Origin: an uncultured Blautia sp. | GTDB taxonomy: Bacteria > Bacillota > Clostridia > Lachnospirales > Lachnospiraceae | Direction of reading: 5' to 3' | Assembly: GCA_900543715.1 (NCBI GenBank) | Contig: UQSX01000108.1 | Location: 1-8,453 of the forward strand | DNA length: 8,453 nucleotides | Part shown: positions 6,408-8,453 of the stretch, one piece after another | Layout: each line of letters starts with the position of its first letter | Numbering within the stretch: the stretch's first letter is position 1 | Position numbers and translations under genes: made by a program | The notes under the pieces: model-generated | Database searches by the model: none | Told to the model about the DNA's origin: nothing | The model's input: only the letters and a program-made list of their open reading frames with translations

Positions 6408-6495
6408 TTTGTTTTCCTCCATAATATTTTTCATGATCGCCGGTGATTAAGAAACGGTTGGAGATTCCTATTCCTGAACCACGGCTGTTTCCAAC
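6408..6495 (-). promoter_or_regulatory. Structured rpsO leader, candidate S15 autoregulatory RNA
   Basis: From the predicted start near 6495, GTTGGA (6490-6495) pairs with TCCAAC (6457-6462). Directly stacked on it, GGTTC (6476-6480) pairs with GAATC (6463-6467) around an 8-nt loop. The 9-nt bulge between the helices on the 5' side contains GCCG (6482-6485), complementary to CGGC (6439-6442) upstream of the ribosome site, so an H-type pseudoknot can form. S15 is known to repress its own mRNA through unrelated leader folds in several phyla, including a pseudoknot in E. coli. Its role here is inferred from position and fold. Confidence 0.5.
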
Positions 6496-6501
6496 GTTTT
6501 G

Positions 6502-6530
6502 AGTATAGCATAAGGAGATTGGGTTGTAAA
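6502..6530 (-). promoter_or_regulatory. rpsO promoter
   Basis: Minus strand TTTACA (6525-6530), a 17-nt spacer and TATACT (6502-6507), five of six matches in each hexamer. The predicted start near 6495 coincides with the first base of the leader helix. It is the best sigma-A-type promoter in the window, as expected for a ribosomal-protein gene, and would drive rpsO-pnp and probably dut. Confidence 0.85.
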
Positions 6531-6532
6531 GG

Positions 6533-6574
6533 AAAAAATGCAGTATATTACAAATTGATGCCGCAATGTACTGC
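6533..6574 (-). terminator. Possible terminator overlapping the 3' end of the GHKL-like gene
   Basis: In minus-strand RNA GCAGTA (6569-6574) pairs with TACTGC (6540-6545), with an inner ATTG/CAAT helix (6564-6567 with 6554-6557), followed by A and six T (6533-6538). The stem is short with a lopsided internal loop, so strength is uncertain. It spans the stop codon at 6548 and would insulate the kinase pair from the rpsO promoter just downstream. Confidence 0.4.
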
Positions 6575-7867
6575 GCAGGGGATCATAACTTTTACGCAGT
6601 GTTTTCCTTCTTTTTTCTCAGACTCCATCATTCCCTGCCGCTTCTTAGCCAGAAGTCTCAGTTTACCGCTCCTATATCTTCCTTTACAGACTGTTTCCAG
6701 CACCATCACCACCTGGTTTCTCACTGTCCCGGCTGTAAGGGAAATCATTCTTTTCTCCTGCTCCACAGACAGGCTTTTCTCTATGGCCTCTTCCAGCAAA
6801 AGCACTAAAAACTCACTTAACACTTCAGGCTTTACAGATCCTTTCCTGTAATTTCCAAAGAAAAAATTGCAGGAAATCCCGTTTTGACCGGCTCTTCTGG
6901 CATAATAATACAAGACGGCGTCAATCTCCCATTCGCTGCAGTAAACTCCAGCCTTAATGCTGTGATATTCCTGCTTCAGACTTTTCAGATAGGTTTTCGC
7001 TCTCTCTTCTGAAAATGCTTTTTCCTCAAGTTTTTCTATTTCTTTCATCTGATGATCGATCAGTTTCTGATTCTTTTCCATTCTCTGGATCTGCTCATCC
7101 ATAGCTTTTCTATGAATGCTGAGGAATTCCTGCTGCTTTTTCAAAGCTCTGTGTTCTGTTTCTACTCTTCTCATATAGAACATCCAGCTCATTGCTCCCG
7201 CCGCTCCTGCACCTGCTGCTGTCAGGAAAAACAGCAGCCAGATGAACCAGGACATATGGCTCATTTCGTTTGCATAGCCATTCCACCAGGATATAATGCC
7301 CAGAAAAATATACATTCCCACAAAAGCTGTCCAGAATTTCCTGTGTTTCAGCTCTTTACTCCTGTATTCCTTAAGCTTATCCCGGAAAAAGAAATACAGA
7401 GGAAGAAACACGGCATACATCACCGCCGGGATCAGAAGGTCCAGGGACCGAAAAGGTCCTCCGCCAAAAAACAGGTTCTCTCTGCCCTCCACATAATTTA
7501 CCATAGCCAGGACAATCCCATTTAAAGTCACTGTATATATCTCTGCCGCTATGGAGGTAACCAGGATTTTTAAGGCATCGCCTGCAAAGGTATAAAACAT
7601 GAAAATCCATAAAACTGCAGACTGGCCGATAAGGAGGGCTTCATAACAGCTGTTCCAAAAAGGACTTTGAGAAATATAGTCCTGAAAAAGGACTCCTCCC
7701 AGAAGATTTATCAGGATCCCTCTTCCCAGAAGGACCAGGATAAGAGCCATGGGCGGCCGCTTCCTTTCTAAAGCAGCTAACTGAATGATAAAAGCAATGG
7801 ATATATTTGCTCCCAGGATCAGAGCTGTCCGAAAAGTGCTCTGCCAGGGAAGCAGCTCTATGCTCAT
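6548..7867 (-). CDS. Polytopic membrane protein with degenerate GHKL (AgrC-like) kinase domain
   Basis: 439 residues. About seven hydrophobic segments (near 13-33, 40-61, 76-95, 99-124, 142-162, 180-197, 206-231) are followed by a charged coiled coil (about 232-295) and a C-terminal domain. This is the plan of AgrC/HPK10-type peptide-sensing kinases. Aligning it with the adjacent kinase, LKQEYHSIKAGVYC (297-310) matches LKEEYADLRKKKFC, and EFLVLLLEEAIEKS (352-365) falls where that protein has GLLCNLLDNAIEAN. The N-box asparagines are replaced, no HGIG-type G box follows, and the H box is doubtful (DHQ at 271-273). I infer an ATP-binding-dead pseudokinase that could act as a sensor or regulatory partner of the adjacent kinase. 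ATG 7867 overlaps the upstream stop as ATGA with an AGGAAAAGG site, implying translational coupling. Fold assignment is moderate and function unproven. Confidence 0.75.
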   Translation of the reverse strand: MSIELLPWQSTFRTALILGANISIAFIIQLAALERKRPPMALILVLLGRGILINLLGGVLFQDYISQSPFWNSCYEALLIGQSAVLWIFMFYTFAGDALKILVTSIAAEIYTVTLNGIVLAMVNYVEGRENLFFGGGPFRSLDLLIPAVMYAVFLPLYFFFRDKLKEYRSKELKHRKFWTAFVGMYIFLGIISWWNGYANEMSHMSWFIWLLFFLTAAGAGAAGAMSWMFYMRRVETEHRALKKQQEFLSIHRKAMDEQIQRMEKNQKLIDHQMKEIEKLEEKAFSEERAKTYLKSLKQEYHSIKAGVYCSEWEIDAVLYYYARRAGQNGISCNFFFGNYRKGSVKPEVLSEFLVLLLEEAIEKSLSVEQEKRMISLTAGTVRNQVVMVLETVCKGRYRSGKLRLLAKKRQGMMESEKKEGKHCVKVMIPCAVHCGINL

Positions 7868-8453
7868 ACCTTTTCCTTTCCATAAAGGAGAATTCTGTCT
7901 GTTATCAGTCCCTTTTTTCTGTCTGCCCGGATTTCCCTGGTTCCCTGGTATTTCTCTACAAGACCAACAATGATCTTAGTACCGATTCCATGTTCCGTTT
8001 TTTTACTTTTTTTCGTAACAAAACTGAATTCTTCCTCTGAGGAGATACAATTTTGTATATTGATCAATATTTTATTCTCTTTCTTTTCCATATAAAACCA
8101 GATTCCTTTTCTCTCACCCTCCCGGCATCGCTGGTTTGCCTCTATGGCATTATCCAGAAGATTGCACAGAAGCCCTACCATATCTACCTCTTCGATTTCC
8201 TTATAAAGGCAGTCCTCAACAGATATATCCATAGGAATTTCCAGCTCCTGGCACTGCCTGGTCTTCATGTCAAGGATCGTCTCTACGATCTCATCCTGGC
8301 AGAATTTCTTTTTTCTGAGGTCTGCATACTCTTCTTTCAGGCCCTCCATATAGCTCCTGACCTCTCCTTTGTCTTCCCGCTCTTCCAAAAGTCTTTCCAG
8401 AGTCTGGATATGCTTTGCCAGATCGTGACGGTATTTGCCGGAAGCCTCTATAC
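7864..8453 (-). CDS. GHKL sensor histidine kinase (AgrC/HPK10-like), N-terminus outside window
   Basis: 195 C-terminal residues are visible; the gene continues past the right edge, so any membrane sensor region is not seen. Domains by visible-fragment numbering: the H box KYRHDLAKH (6-14, phosphoacceptor His9), a second helix with LKEEY (38-42), the N box CNLLDNAIEAN (96-106) and the G box HGIGTKII (154-161, threonine where leucine is usual). By family it autophosphorylates on the histidine and passes phosphate to a response regulator, often LytTR-type, in peptide quorum sensing or cell-envelope responses. No regulator gene is in the window; it may lie beyond the right edge. The stop overlaps the start of the degenerate GHKL gene by ATGA, so the two are made together. 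The frame runs without a stop to position 8453, and internal TTG/ATG codons are not the true start. Kinase assignment is firm; signal and target are unknown. Confidence 0.9.
   Translation of the reverse strand, partial: IEASGKYRHDLAKHIQTLERLLEEREDKGEVRSYMEGLKEEYADLRKKKFCQDEIVETILDMKTRQCQELEIPMDISVEDCLYKEIEEVDMVGLLCNLLDNAIEANQRCREGERKGIWFYMEKKENKILINIQNCISSEEEFSFVTKKSKKTEHGIGTKIIVGLVEKYQGTREIRADRKKGLITDRILLYGKEKV

Noticed and set aside
6408..6434. S15 start at ATG 6434, adding nine residues
   Set aside because: The added codons contain the GGAGGA ribosome site for ATG 6407, and S15 is 88 residues from that ATG, the family standard.

Overview
This 8.45 kb window looks like chromosomal DNA from a Gram-positive anaerobe of the Clostridia, most likely a Lachnospiraceae relative. 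That is inferred from the strong GGAGG-type ribosome binding sites, the moderate GC content, the sequence character of S15, PNPase, dUTPase and FabV, and the presence of AgrC-type GHKL kinases and a DUF1292 protein. I see no insertion sequences, phage genes, CRISPR arrays, tRNAs or rRNAs. The region reads as core housekeeping DNA with a signalling module on its right edge.

Layout from left to right. Positions 1-1419 (minus) hold a ClC chloride/proton antiporter whose C-terminus runs off the left edge, just as a probable TrkA-C-like domain begins. Facing away from it, 1530-1928 (plus) encodes a small DUF1292 (YrzB-like) protein with a cysteine-rich N-terminus. The 110-bp gap between them carries overlapping promoters for both directions. 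A strong hairpin terminator at 1943-1985 separates this gene from fabV (1997-3175, minus), an enoyl-ACP/trans-2-enoyl-CoA reductase. fabV has its own promoter, overlapped at the start point by a TTTGA-N3-TCAAA palindrome that looks like a FabT-type fatty-acid repressor site.

Upstream of fabV on the same strand are a dUTPase gene (3285-3800), pnp (3877-5970) and rpsO (6141-6407). The rpsO-pnp pair is the widely conserved S15/PNPase arrangement. rpsO has a near-consensus promoter, an 88-nt leader that can fold into a pseudoknot (candidate S15 autoregulation), and a GNRA-capped terminator-like hairpin before pnp. The pnp leader has two mutually exclusive helices. A second hairpin separates pnp from dut. 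dut has no obvious promoter, so it is probably transcribed by read-through from pnp.

On the right, 6548-7867 and 7864 to the edge (both minus) form an ATGA-overlapping pair. The first-translated gene is an AgrC-like GHKL histidine kinase with intact H, N and G boxes, and its N-terminus is outside the window. The second is a polytopic membrane protein with a coiled coil and a GHKL-like C-terminus that has lost the N-box asparagine and the G box. It looks like a kinase-dead partner, and this is the least conventional item in the window. A response regulator would be expected beyond the right edge.
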